Assembly: GCF_002259485.1 (NCBI RefSeq) | Contig: NZ_NPGA01000020.1 | Location: 248,001 to 312,000, forward strand | Direction: 5' to 3' | Source of the DNA: Rhodococcus sp. 14-1411-2a | GTDB lineage: Bacteria > Actinomycetota > Actinomycetes > Mycobacteriales > Mycobacteriaceae | Length of the DNA: 64,000 nucleotides | Part shown: in pieces, positions 1 to 8,010 of the stretch | Position numbering within the stretch: the stretch's first letter is position 1 | Layout: every line of letters starts with the position of its first letter | The notes under the pieces: model-generated | The model's input: only the letters and a program-made list of their open reading frames with translations | Database searches by the model: none | What the model was told of the DNA's origin: nothing | Made by a program: the position numbers and the translations under genes

Positions 1-66
1 GCACCATCAGGTCGTTCCGCAGGCTCCACTCCCGCACCATCAGGTCGTTCCGCAGGCTCCACTCCC
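1..66. repeat. Two perfect tandem copies of a 33-bp unit
   Basis: Positions 1-33 and 34-66 are identical. The array abuts the left edge, so more copies may lie outside. It lies just 3' of uppP, whose stop codon is at 71-73. A third, inverted copy of most of the unit, with one inserted base, occurs at 6537-6561, so this looks like a dispersed intergenic repeat family rather than a chance duplication. No coding function is evident. Confidence 0.85.
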
Positions 67-70
67 GGCC

Positions 71-910
71 TCAGGTGGCCGACACGACCCCGCCGGCCAG
101 CAGCCCGAGCACGACGACACCCAGCACGATGCGGTAACCGACGAACCAGTACAGCGAATGGTTCGCGACGAACTTCAACAACCAGGCGATCGAGGCGTAG
201 CCGAGACCGAAGGCGACGATCGTGGCCACCAGCAGCTGCGGGCCGGACGCGGCCAGACCCGTGCCGACCGGCTCGAAGGCGTCGGGCAACGAGAAGAGAC
301 CGGAGGCGGTGACCGCCGGGATGGCAAGCAGGAACGAGAATCGTACAGCCGCTTCTCGTTCGAGTCCGAGAAACAGGCCGGCGCTGGTCGTCGCACCGGA
401 ACGGGACACTCCGGGGATCAACGCGAGGCACTGCGCCAGACCCATGACGATGCCGTCGCGGGTGGTCAGCTTCTCGATGGGACGTTCCTTGCGGCCGACC
501 TTCTCGGCGATCGCGATGACGACGGCGAACGCGATCAACATGAACGCGATGAGGTACAGGTTCCTGGCACCGGTTCGGATCTGATCCTTGAACAGCAGGC
601 CGAGAACGCCGATGGGGATGGTGGCGATGATCACGTACCACCCCATTCGGTAGTCGAGCCCGCGTTCGTTCTTGTGCTTCAGTCCGACGAACCAGGCCTT
701 GACGATTCTGACGATGTCGCGCCAGAAGAACAGCAGCACAGCGGCTTCGGTGCCGAGCTGGGTCACCGCGGTGAAGGACGCGCCTGCGTCCTCGTTCCAG
801 AACACGCTGGACACGATGCGCAGGTGCCCGGACGAGGAGATCGGCAGGAATTCGGTCAAGCCCTGCACCGCGCCGAGGATGATCGCCTGCAGCCACGTCA
901 TGTCGATCAT
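71..910 (-). CDS. uppP: Undecaprenyl-diphosphatase (UppP/BacA family)
   Basis: This integral membrane enzyme dephosphorylates undecaprenyl diphosphate to recycle the lipid carrier for peptidoglycan and other wall polymers; overexpression classically gives bacitracin resistance. The 279-aa product is the usual family length. It carries both signature motifs: E20-F-L-P followed by S25-S-S-G-H29 near the N-terminus, and P166-G-V-S-R-S-G172 containing the catalytic-region arginine. Several hydrophobic segments fit a polytopic protein. The ATG at 910 is chosen because GGAGG lies about 10 nt upstream; an ATG at 901 is possible. Longer reading into 911-1258 gives a non-conserved Arg/Pro-rich extension. 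It is divergent from the aldo/keto reductase gene. Confidence 0.95.
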   Translation of the reverse strand: MIDMTWLQAIILGAVQGLTEFLPISSSGHLRIVSSVFWNEDAGASFTAVTQLGTEAAVLLFFWRDIVRIVKAWFVGLKHKNERGLDYRMGWYVIIATIPIGVLGLLFKDQIRTGARNLYLIAFMLIAFAVVIAIAEKVGRKERPIEKLTTRDGIVMGLAQCLALIPGVSRSGATTSAGLFLGLEREAAVRFSFLLAIPAVTASGLFSLPDAFEPVGTGLAASGPQLLVATIVAFGLGYASIAWLLKFVANHSLYWFVGYRIVLGVVVLGLLAGGVVSAT

Positions 911-1052
911 GCGGGGCCACCCTCCGAGATCGGTGTCGATGGACTGTCCAGTGTCGATGCGCGGCCGCCGGCCTGCCCCCTGAATTCGCGATTCACGGGC
1001 ACGACCGTACCCGGCGCGGCACGTACGCACCGAGCGGCGCGGCGCACTACTG

Positions 1053-1070
1053 TGCACTGGCGGCAGTGCA
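1053..1070. promoter_or_regulatory. Inverted repeat, putative operator upstream of the aldo/keto reductase gene
   Basis: TGCACTG - GCGG - CAGTGCA is a perfect 7-bp inverted repeat with a 4-nt spacer. It lies 42 bp before the ATG at 1113, in the 202-bp divergent region between uppP and the reductase gene. Geometry and position suggest a binding site for a dimeric repressor. The regulator is unknown, and no regulator gene is adjacent. Confidence 0.4.
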
Positions 1071-1112
1071 GTTCGACACCGACGATCACACGTAAAAGGA
1101 CATTCGGCACAT

Positions 1113-2045
1113 ATGAAGCAGAGATCGGTCGGCACCAGCGGACTTCGAGTCTCGAGACTCGGCCTCGGCACCCTCGGATGGGGTAGCGGAACCGACGGTG
1201 ACGACGCCGCAGCACAGTTGTCGGCGTTCGCCGAGGCCGGCGGCACGCTCGTCGACACGTCTCCGGCGTACGGCGACGGACGGGCGCAGCGAGTGCTCGC
1301 CGAGTTGCTCGACGACGTCGTCCCGCGACACGAATTGGTGATCAGCAGCGCAGCGGGCCTCAGCTCACGCTACGGCCGCTATCACGTGGATTGCTCGAGG
1401 CGCGGACTGCTCGGCCAACTCGACGCCACGCTGCGCGAATTGGGAACCGACTACCTGGACCTGTGGCAGGTCGCGACCTGGGACCCGATGACGCCGGTCG
1501 ACGAGGTCGCCGCAACGCTGGACTACGCCGTGACCAGCGGACGGGTGCGCTACACCGGAGCCCGCGGATACCTCGGCTGGCAACTGGCGACGGCAGCGGG
1601 CGCAGCCGGTACCGGGCGCATCGTGGCCACTCAGGCGGAGTACTCGCTGCTCGCGCGCGGAATCGAGGACGAGCTGGTTCCCGCCGCGCACCACCACGGC
1701 ATCGGCATCCTCGCGGCGGTACCCCTGGCAGGCGGCGTGCTGACGGGCAAGTACCGCAGCGGAGTACCCGCGGACTCCCGCGGGGCCGACGAGTTGCACG
1801 CCGAGGCCGTGCACGCGTACCTGACCGATTCCGCCGTGGGCGTCGTCGACGCGGCCGTCACCGCTGCCGACGGTCTGGCCACCTCTCCCCTGGTGGTCGC
1901 ACTCGCGTGGGCGCGGGACCGACCGGGAGTGAGCAGCGCGATCGTGGGAGCGCGGGACCTCGCGCAGTTGATGGGCGCACTGATGGCCGAGGAACTCGAG
2001 CTGCCGCCAGCGATCGCGTCGGCCCTGGACGACGTCAGCGCCTGA
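1113..2045 (+). CDS. Aldo/keto reductase-fold protein with a degenerate active site
   Basis: The 310-aa protein has the AKR (beta/alpha)8 layout: an N-terminal GTSGLRVSRLGLGT segment, LVDTSPAYGDG (the Asp and Tyr of the catalytic tetrad), DYLDLWQV, and a C-terminal cofactor-loop-like AIVGARDLAQL. The strand that normally ends in the catalytic Lys reads LVISSAAG, and the strand that normally carries the catalytic His reads LWQVATWDP, so both residues appear to be missing. It may act on an unusual substrate, bind NADPH without standard catalysis, or belong to a divergent actinobacterial AKR subfamily. AAAGGA about 10 nt upstream supports the ATG at 1113. It is co-directional with hmuTUV but 35 bp apart, with an iron box between them. 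Confidence 0.85.
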   Translation: MKQRSVGTSGLRVSRLGLGTLGWGSGTDGDDAAAQLSAFAEAGGTLVDTSPAYGDGRAQRVLAELLDDVVPRHELVISSAAGLSSRYGRYHVDCSRRGLLGQLDATLRELGTDYLDLWQVATWDPMTPVDEVAATLDYAVTSGRVRYTGARGYLGWQLATAAGAAGTGRIVATQAEYSLLARGIEDELVPAAHHHGIGILAAVPLAGGVLTGKYRSGVPADSRGADELHAEAVHAYLTDSAVGVVDAAVTAADGLATSPLVVALAWARDRPGVSSAIVGARDLAQLMGALMAEELELPPAIASALDDVSA

Positions 2046-2057
2046 TCACGCACCAAC

Positions 2058-2076
2058 ATCGGACAGGCTAACCTTC
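2058..2076 (+). promoter_or_regulatory. Putative IdeR/DtxR iron box at the hmuTUV promoter
   Basis: These 19 bp match the IdeR/DtxR consensus (TTAGGTTAGG-CTAACCTAA) at 13 positions, including an unbroken AGGCTAACCT core. The element overlaps a -10-like TAACCT (2069-2074) placed 6 nt before the GTG at 2081. Iron-loaded repressor bound here would block transcription, which fits iron-regulated heme uptake. Confidence 0.6.
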
Positions 2077-2080
2077 CGTG

Positions 2081-3088
2081 GTGACCGTCAACCGTCTCGC
2101 CGCCGTGCTCCTCGTCGCCGGAGTCCTGGTCGCCTGCTCGGCGAACACCCCCGGCACCGCATCCTCGGACTCCATCGGCCCCCGCACTGCCGTCGTCGAC
2201 GATCCGAATCCGGAACCCGTCGTCGACGATCCGGCGGAGGTACTCCCCGTGACCGTGACCGGATTCGACGGCGTCCCCGTCACGGTGACGGACAACAGCC
2301 GCATCGTCGCTGCCGACCAGTACGGAACGCTCGCCGAGACCGTCTTCGCACTCGGACTCGGGGACAACCTCGTCGGGCGTGACACCTCGGCTGCATTTCC
2401 CGCGGCCGAGAACGTGCCCGACGTCACCCCGACCGGCCATTCGCTGAGCGCCGAGGGAATTCTGGCACTGTCGCCGACCGTCGTACTGACCGATACCAGC
2501 ATCGGTCCACGTGCCGTGCAGGATCAGATCCGAGCCGCGGGCATTCCGCTCGTGTACTTCGATCCCACGCGCACTCTGGCCGGCGTCGCCCCTCAGATCG
2601 AGGCCGTCGCAGCTGCCCTGGGTGTGCCCGACGCCGGTGCCGCACTCGCCGAACGAACGAACACCGAGATCTCGGCAGCGGAGAACGCCGCACCCGAGTC
2701 CTCGGAACCGCCGAAGATCGCGTTTCTGTACATGCGTGGCCCGGACATCAAGATGCTCGCCGGACCCGGCTCGGGAGCGGACGCACTGATCGAGGCTCTC
2801 GGCGCCAGGGACGCCGGTGTCGAATCGGGTCTGACCGAACAGTTCGTGCCGGTCACCAGCGAGGCGTTGATCGCCGCGGCACCCGACGTCATTCTGATGA
2901 TGACCAAGGGCCTGGAATCGATCGGCGGTATCGAGGGGCTCGAGCAGATCCCCGGAATCGCGCAGACACCGGCAGGCCGAGATCGCCGGGTGGTGGACAT
3001 GGACGACGGCACCATCCTCAGTTTCGGCCCGAACACCGGAAAGGTGTTGGGCGCACTGTCGAAGGCCGTGTACGACCCCGCGTCATGA
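2081..3088 (+). CDS. hmuT: Heme ABC transporter substrate-binding lipoprotein (HmuT)
   Basis: The surface lipoprotein captures heme and delivers it to HmuU. The 335-aa product starts with a short lipoprotein signal ending L16-V-A-C19, then an Asp/Pro-rich linker and a periplasmic-binding fold of the FecB/TroA type. Hallmarks include NSRIVAADQYGTLAETVFALGLG and TPTGHSLSAEGILALSPTVVL. GTG 2081 is preferred over GTG 2078 because TAACCT lies 6 nt before it, suggesting a leaderless transcript. The stop overlaps the hmuU start by 4 bp (ATGA), so hmuTUV is one translationally coupled operon, probably iron-repressed through the box at 2058-2076. Confidence 0.9.
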   Translation: MTVNRLAAVLLVAGVLVACSANTPGTASSDSIGPRTAVVDDPNPEPVVDDPAEVLPVTVTGFDGVPVTVTDNSRIVAADQYGTLAETVFALGLGDNLVGRDTSAAFPAAENVPDVTPTGHSLSAEGILALSPTVVLTDTSIGPRAVQDQIRAAGIPLVYFDPTRTLAGVAPQIEAVAAALGVPDAGAALAERTNTEISAAENAAPESSEPPKIAFLYMRGPDIKMLAGPGSGADALIEALGARDAGVESGLTEQFVPVTSEALIAAAPDVILMMTKGLESIGGIEGLEQIPGIAQTPAGRDRRVVDMDDGTILSFGPNTGKVLGALSKAVYDPAS

Positions 3089-4152
3089 CCGACCGCGCAC
3101 TCGCCGAAACGCGCACGGGCCGAGGGCGGGTTCTTGCAACATTCGGAGCCCTGGTCGTGGCACTGGTGTGTCTGGCCCTGATCTCGGCCGTCGTGGGGCA
3201 GGTGCCGACGACACCGCTGGAAGTGTTGGGCAGCCTCGCGCATCGGGTGGGACTCGACATCGGCCCGATGCCCGCACACCCCAGTGGCGAGGTGACGTTG
3301 TGGCAGGTCCGATTCCCGCGCCTGACTCTGGCAATCGTCGTCGGCGCGTGTCTGGGGTGCGCGGGTGCGCTGCTCCAGGGGGTGTTCGCCAATCCGTTGG
3401 CCGAGCCGGGTGTCGTCGGGGTCTCCTCGGGCGCTGCCGTCGGTGCCAGCTCGGTCATCGTGCTCGGCGGCAGCTTCGCCGGAGTCTGGAGTGTGGCGTT
3501 CGCAGCATTCGTCGGCGGCCTCGTCACCACGATCGCCGTGTACTTCCTCGCCCGCAACGCAGGACGCACCGAGGTGGTGACGCTCATCCTCACCGGCGTT
3601 GCAGTCAATGCATTCGCCGGCGGTGCCATCGCGTTCTTCACGTTCGTCGCCAGTCCCGCAGCCCGCGATCAGATCGTGTTCTGGCAACTGGGGTCACTCG
3701 CGGGCGCGACCTGGCAGTCGGTGGCCGTGGTCGGCCCGCTCGCACTGCTCGGAATCGGAGCTTCCCTGGCGATCGCGCGCCGACTCGACCTGCTTGCGCT
3801 CGGAGAGAACGTGGCACGCCATTTGGGAGTGAACGTCGAACGACTCAGACAGTTCGCCATCGTCGTCGTCGCCCTGCTCGTTGCGTCCGGCGTCGCCTTC
3901 ACCGGAATCATTCTGTTCGTGGGGCTGGTGGTTCCGCACGCCGTGCGGATGGTGCTCGGTCCCGCCCATCGACTCCTCGTCCCGGCCAGCGCCCTCGCCG
4001 GCTCCGTCGTGCTGCTCGCTGCCGATCTCGTCACCCGCACCCTCGTCGCGAACGTCGATCTGCCGCTCGGCATGGTGACGTCACTGGCGGGTGCGCCGTT
4101 CTTCTTCTGGCTGCTCCGCCGTACCCGTGCTCGCCAGGGCGGCTGGGCGTGA
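3085..4152 (+). CDS. hmuU: Heme ABC transporter permease (HmuU, FecCD family)
   Basis: The 355-aa polytopic membrane protein has about ten hydrophobic segments. It carries the FecCD hallmark ANPLAEPGVVGVSSGAAVG in the first half, and the cytoplasmic coupling segment RLDLLALGENVARHLGVNV that contacts the ATPase. The segment FTGIILFVGLVVPHAVR is typical of BtuC/HmuU permeases. It forms the translocation channel with HmuT (binding) and HmuV (ATPase). The start overlaps the hmuT stop and the stop overlaps the hmuV start (GTGA at 4149-4152). Substrate assignment to heme rather than siderophore rests on family resemblance and the compact TUV order. Confidence 0.9.
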   Translation: MTDRALAETRTGRGRVLATFGALVVALVCLALISAVVGQVPTTPLEVLGSLAHRVGLDIGPMPAHPSGEVTLWQVRFPRLTLAIVVGACLGCAGALLQGVFANPLAEPGVVGVSSGAAVGASSVIVLGGSFAGVWSVAFAAFVGGLVTTIAVYFLARNAGRTEVVTLILTGVAVNAFAGGAIAFFTFVASPAARDQIVFWQLGSLAGATWQSVAVVGPLALLGIGASLAIARRLDLLALGENVARHLGVNVERLRQFAIVVVALLVASGVAFTGIILFVGLVVPHAVRMVLGPAHRLLVPASALAGSVVLLAADLVTRTLVANVDLPLGMVTSLAGAPFFFWLLRRTRARQGGWA

Positions 4153-4997
4153 CGAAGCGAATCGGCACGGCACGCAACGACATCCCGGTCATCCCCGAAC
4201 CGGGTTCGAATACCCTCGTCGCCCGCGGAGTCTCCGCTCGGCGCGGGGACGCGACGGTGTTGTCCGACGTCAACCTCGACGTGGTCGCCGGCGAGATACT
4301 GGCGCTGGTGGGCCCCAACGGCGCGGGCAAATCGACGCTGCTGTCGGTCATGGCGGGAGACACCGAGCCCAGCGCCGGGTCGGTTCTACTGGACGAGAAA
4401 CCGCTGAACCGCCTCCGCACGGTCGACGTGGCCAGGCGGCGTGCGGTGCTTCCTCAGCAACACAGCGTCGGGTTCGCGTTCACGGCCGGCCAGATCGTTC
4501 GAATGGGTCGAGCCCCCTGGGTCGGTACGTCGGCTGCGCGCAACGACGACGACCGCGTCTCCGCAGCCATATCCGCATGCGACGTAGCGGACTTCTCCGA
4601 TCGACCGTTCGCGTCGCTCTCCGGTGGCGAGCAGGCCAGAGTTGCGCTGGCGCGCGTCATAGCCCAGGACACCGCGACGATCATGCTGGACGAGCCCACT
4701 GCCGCACTCGACCTGGGACATCAGGAGTCGGTCATGGCCGTGGTGCGCTCGCTCGCTGCCGCCGGCCGTGCCGTCGTTGTCGTGCTGCACGATCTCGGCC
4801 TCGCGGCGGCCTACGCCGACCGCGTCGCGATCCTGGACTCGGGTGAACTGGTCGCAACCGGTCCGCCGCGGGAGGTGCTCACCGCCGAGCGACTGGCCCG
4901 GGTCTACCGACATCCCGTCGACGTGTTCGACCATCCCGTGACGGGCGAACAACTGGTGGTTCCCCACCGTGTCAGAAACCCTCAAGCACGGAATTGA
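4149..4997 (+). CDS. hmuV: Heme ABC transporter ATP-binding protein (HmuV)
   Basis: The 282-aa ABC ATPase powers heme import. Walker A is GPNGAGKST (residues 55-63), the signature is LSGGEQARVALAR, Walker B is IMLDEPTAALDLGHQ, and the switch His lies in VVLHDLG. GTG 4149 overlaps the hmuU stop, the coupling typical of this operon. Reading the frame further upstream enters hmuU in a shadow frame and is not supported. The last 26 bp overlap, tail to tail, the oppositely oriented gene ending at 4972. Confidence 0.92.
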   Translation: MTKRIGTARNDIPVIPEPGSNTLVARGVSARRGDATVLSDVNLDVVAGEILALVGPNGAGKSTLLSVMAGDTEPSAGSVLLDEKPLNRLRTVDVARRRAVLPQQHSVGFAFTAGQIVRMGRAPWVGTSAARNDDDRVSAAISACDVADFSDRPFASLSGGEQARVALARVIAQDTATIMLDEPTAALDLGHQESVMAVVRSLAAAGRAVVVVLHDLGLAAAYADRVAILDSGELVATGPPREVLTAERLARVYRHPVDVFDHPVTGEQLVVPHRVRNPQARN

Positions 4998-5337
4998 CTC
5001 GGTTGAAGAAGGCTCGAACTGCGGTGGTGTCTCGCTGTGACGCATCGGACAGCTGCTGCGCATGGGCGACCGCGTCACGCACCACACCGACGATGCTGCG
5101 CTCGTCCGTCAGATCGACCTCGGTGACCGAATGCTCGGCAACCGCTTCGACCTCGGACCGATCCGGTACCGGAGATTGCACATCTTGGCGGTATATCTCG
5201 ACGTACAGGGTGCTTCGATGCACACGAAACGCGAACGCCCGACCGTCGTCGGTGCGTCCGAAGCCGTTCGGGTGCGTTCCCGCGTTCACTTCCTCGACGA
5301 CGAAGTGTGTTTCCTCGGTTCCCACGTCCACTCCCAT
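4972..5337 (-). CDS. Conserved hypothetical protein, 121 aa
   Basis: I do not recognise a named family. The soluble 121-aa protein has an acidic N-terminus, a probable beta-rich first half (HFVVEEVNAG, GRAFAFRVHRSTLYVEIYR) and a helical C-terminal half (RSIVGVVRDAVAHAQQLSDAS). There is no signal peptide, membrane segment or metal-binding motif. ATG 5337 has GAGGTGAG about 9 nt upstream, a strong ribosome site. It converges on hmuV, overlapping its 3' end by 26 bp, and is divergent from the lipoprotein gene at 5498. Codon use matches its neighbours. Confidence 0.75.
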   Translation of the reverse strand: MGVDVGTEETHFVVEEVNAGTHPNGFGRTDDGRAFAFRVHRSTLYVEIYRQDVQSPVPDRSEVEAVAEHSVTEVDLTDERSIVGVVRDAVAHAQQLSDASQRDTTAVRAFFNRVNSVLEGF

Positions 5338-5497
5338 GTCGTGTACTCACCTCGCCCGATCACGCTACCGCCTGTTCGGGCGAGACCGAACGACAACCGG
5401 TCCGGCGCGGTCGATTTCGCCGAGGTCGCTGCACGCTGGTACAGATGTGGCAACGCCTCCACAGGCAGCGTCTTCTCGAGGAAGTAGGTTCGGCCTC

Positions 5498-6523
5498 ATG
5501 CGAACACCGTCGGCTCGTTCGATTCGAGCGGCAGTCGCGTCCGCGCTCGCCGTCGTCACAGTCCTGTCGGTCGGCGGGTGTTCCAGCGACGACGAGAACG
5601 CCGACGACATCTCCGTCGACCCCCGACCGCCGGCCGAGTCCCCCGAAGCCACTGCCACCCCCGCCGGAACCGTCGGCGCGTTCGCGCCCGTGGACGCCCT
5701 CACGTTCGATCCCGTCACCCGCACCCTCGTGGCGCTGACCGACGCATCGACAACCGTGACCCTGGCCCGCGACGGTGCCGCAGCGCAGACCCAGGTGGTC
5801 GATCTGGGGGCCACGGGAGCCGCACTCGTCGCCGGACGGGACTCGACAGTGTTGGTGCCCATGGACGGTTCCGTCGCGAGGATCTCCGTGGTGGACGGAC
5901 AGCGGACCGCCCTGCCTGTCGACGGTGACGCGCTGTCCGCAGCGGACCTACCCGACGGCACGACAGCTGTCGGAGACGTCACCGGAGCGGTCCGTGTACT
6001 CGACACGAACGGTGAGGTCACCACCACGGTCTCCGGCGGCAGCGTGACCTCGGCCGATGCTCTGGCCAGTACACCGAACGGGGTCTCGGTTCTCGATCGT
6101 CGTCAGACGTCGGTGACCGACCTGAATCTGGACGACGGCACCCTCGGAGTGGCCTTGCGCGCAGGCGAAGGTGCCGCGGAGATGACCAGCGACGAGTTCG
6201 GCCGCTTGCTGGTCACCGATTCGACGGGGACCGAGTTGCTCGTCTTCACCTCGCACGATCTGCTGATGCGGCAACGCTTTCCGGTCGGGTCGCAGCCGTG
6301 GGCGATCGCCTACGATGAGCAGTCCGGTGTCGTGTGGGTGACGCTTCCGGCTCTCAACGAGGTGGTCGGGTACACACTCGATACCGGAATTCCGGTCGAG
6401 GCCGAGCGGTTGGCCACTGTGCGGCAGCCGAATTCGGTTGCTGTCGACGCCGACACCGGCGACCTGTACGTGGGATCGGCAACCGGTGACGGACTGCAGC
6501 GCATCCCCGCTGCCGGTCGTTGA
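5498..6523 (+). CDS. LppL-like lipoprotein with a beta-propeller repeat domain
   Basis: The 341-aa exported lipoprotein has a lipobox V25-G-G-C28 after an Arg-containing hydrophobic signal, then an Asp/Pro/Thr-rich linker. The rest is repeated about 40-residue strands of YVTN/NHL propeller type (PWAIAYDEQSGVVWVTLPALNEVVGY, then PNSVAVDADTGDLYVGSATGDGLQRI). GAGGAAG lies 14 nt before ATG 5498. Position next to pyrD, the PEBP gene and the M20 peptidase gene matches mycobacterial lppL (Rv2138). Such propellers usually bind proteins or glycans; the ligand is unknown. Confidence 0.85.
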   Translation: MRTPSARSIRAAVASALAVVTVLSVGGCSSDDENADDISVDPRPPAESPEATATPAGTVGAFAPVDALTFDPVTRTLVALTDASTTVTLARDGAAAQTQVVDLGATGAALVAGRDSTVLVPMDGSVARISVVDGQRTALPVDGDALSAADLPDGTTAVGDVTGAVRVLDTNGEVTTTVSGGSVTSADALASTPNGVSVLDRRQTSVTDLNLDDGTLGVALRAGEGAAEMTSDEFGRLLVTDSTGTELLVFTSHDLLMRQRFPVGSQPWAIAYDEQSGVVWVTLPALNEVVGYTLDTGIPVEAERLATVRQPNSVAVDADTGDLYVGSATGDGLQRIPAAGR

Positions 6524-6536
6524 CCCGCGTGGACGC

Positions 6537-6561
6537 GGGAGTGGAGCCTGCAGGAACGACC
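6537..6561 (-). repeat. Inverted dispersed copy of the 33-bp left-edge repeat
   Basis: Twenty-four bases here equal the reverse complement of most of the unit at 1-33 and 34-66, with one A inserted at 6552. It lies in the gap between the LppL-like gene and the DUF5703 gene. The similarity fades after 6561 into the ribosome-binding region of the downstream gene. Confidence 0.75.
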
Positions 6562-6581
6562 GATAGGGGATGAGGAGGCAT

Positions 6582-6842
6582 ATGAACGCTTATGACAGTT
6601 CGGCACCGGGGCGCGCGAAGATGCCCGTCGGATGGGAAGTGTCTGCGTCCGACGATTGGGAGTACGTGCCGTTGCGGCTGCCGCCGGATGTGACCCGGGT
6701 GACGGCCTCGATGCGGCTGGCGATTCAGGCGGAGTTCGGCGGCTGGGAACTGTCGCGGGTTCGGCTGTACACCGATGGCAGCAGGCGTGTGTTGCTCAAA
6801 CGCAAGAAGACCGCGCATCACATCCCCGAGCCCGGAATCTGA
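6582..6842 (+). CDS. DUF5703-type small conserved actinobacterial protein
   Basis: The protein is 86 aa. Its core MPVGWEVSASDDWEYVPLRL is followed by TRVTASMRLAIQAEFGGWEL and a basic C-terminus VLLKRKK. This resembles the small DUF5703 family of Mycobacteriales, with no known function. It has no signal or membrane segment. The start is uncertain: ATG 6582 has GAGGAGG only 3 nt upstream, ATG 6570 (90 aa) lies on the other side of that site, and ATG 6621 begins exactly at the conserved core. It precedes pyrD by 83 bp. Confidence 0.8.
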   Translation: MNAYDSSAPGRAKMPVGWEVSASDDWEYVPLRLPPDVTRVTASMRLAIQAEFGGWELSRVRLYTDGSRRVLLKRKKTAHHIPEPGI

Positions 6843-6925
6843 GCCCGTCGCAGTACTGTTCGACCGCACGATCGTTGACACCACCGCATGAGTTCGACCG
6901 AGCCAGATCGACCGGAGAGAAGACC

Positions 6926-8008
6926 GTGGGAGACCGCCTGTACCGAGTTCTGTTGCGCCTGATGTTCCTCGTGCCACCGGAGAGGATCCATCACCTGGCG
7001 TTTCGGGTGCTCCGCGTCGTCGCCGTCGTGCCGCCGCTCCGCTACCTGGCCGAGAAGGCGTTCGTGGTCGACGATCCACGACTTCGCTCGACGGTGTTCG
7101 GCGTCGAATTCCCGGCTCCGCTCGGCCTCGCGGCCGGGTTCGACAAGAATGCCGACGGAATCGACGCGTGGGGGCCGATCGGATTCGGTTTCGCCGAGAT
7201 CGGCACCGTGACAGCGCAGAGCCAGCCGGGCAATCCGACGCCGCGATTGTTCCGGTTGCCTGCGGACCGCGCCATCGTCAACCGCATGGGGTTCAACAAC
7301 CACGGTGCCGAGCACGCCGCCCAGCGTGTCCGCGCCAGGCGCACGGGCATCCCGATCGGTGCCAACATCGGCAAGACCAAGATCGTGGAGCCGGTGGATG
7401 CCGCCGCGGACTACACGGCCAGCGCCCGGCTTCTGGGCCCGTTGGCGGACTTCGTGGTCGTCAACGTCAGCTCCCCCAACACCCCTGGGCTACGTGACCT
7501 TCAGGCCGTCGAATCGCTGCGGCCGATCCTCGAGGCGGTTCAGTCCGTGGTGACGGTGCCGGTATTGGTCAAGATCGCCCCGGACCTGTCCGACGAGGAC
7601 ATCGACGCCGTGGCCGATCTGGCCGTCGAACTCGGTCTCGACGGGATCGTGGCCACCAACACGACGATCTCCCGCACCGGGCTGCGCACCGACGCCGACG
7701 TGGTCGCCGCAGCAGGAGCAGGTGGCCTGTCCGGTGCTCCGCTGGCAGACCGCTCGATCGAGGTGCTGCGACGTCTCTACCGCCGAGTGGGCACCCGGCT
7801 GACGCTGATTTCCGTCGGCGGAATCGAGACCGAGGCGCAGGCGTGGGAACGCATCACTGCGGGCGCGTCACTGGTGCAGGGCTACACCGGGTTCATCTAC
7901 GGCGGCCCGCTGTGGATCAAGAACATTCACCGGGGACTGGCAACTCGGCTCGAGGAACACGGCTTCGCCACGATCACCGATGCGGTGGGCTCGGCGAACA
8001 AGCCCTGA
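6926..8008 (+). CDS. pyrD: Dihydroorotate dehydrogenase (quinone), class 2
   Basis: PyrD oxidises dihydroorotate to orotate with FMN and passes electrons to membrane quinone, the fourth step of pyrimidine synthesis. The 360-aa product has the class-2 N-terminal membrane-association helices (LYRVLLRLMFLVPPERIHHL), then FPAPLGLAAGFDKNADGID, NRMGFNNHG, the IGANIGKTK loop, the catalytic-Ser region VVNVSSPNTPGLR, VKIAPDLSDEDI, and the phosphate site GGIETEAQAW. GTG 6926 is preceded by GGAGAG; the protein opens at the expected family position. A strong hairpin follows the stop. Confidence 0.96.
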   Translation: MGDRLYRVLLRLMFLVPPERIHHLAFRVLRVVAVVPPLRYLAEKAFVVDDPRLRSTVFGVEFPAPLGLAAGFDKNADGIDAWGPIGFGFAEIGTVTAQSQPGNPTPRLFRLPADRAIVNRMGFNNHGAEHAAQRVRARRTGIPIGANIGKTKIVEPVDAAADYTASARLLGPLADFVVVNVSSPNTPGLRDLQAVESLRPILEAVQSVVTVPVLVKIAPDLSDEDIDAVADLAVELGLDGIVATNTTISRTGLRTDADVVAAAGAGGLSGAPLADRSIEVLRRLYRRVGTRLTLISVGGIETEAQAWERITAGASLVQGYTGFIYGGPLWIKNIHRGLATRLEEHGFATITDAVGSANKP

Positions 8009-8010
8009 AC

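Noticed and set aside
1..66. CRISPR array at the left edge
   Set aside because: The two 33-bp units are directly adjacent with no spacers, so they do not form a CRISPR array.
158..1186. Long open frame on the + strand opposite uppP
   Set aside because: It is antisense to a clear uppP gene, has Arg/Asp/Gly-rich non-conserved translation and no ribosome site. High GC makes such shadow frames common here.
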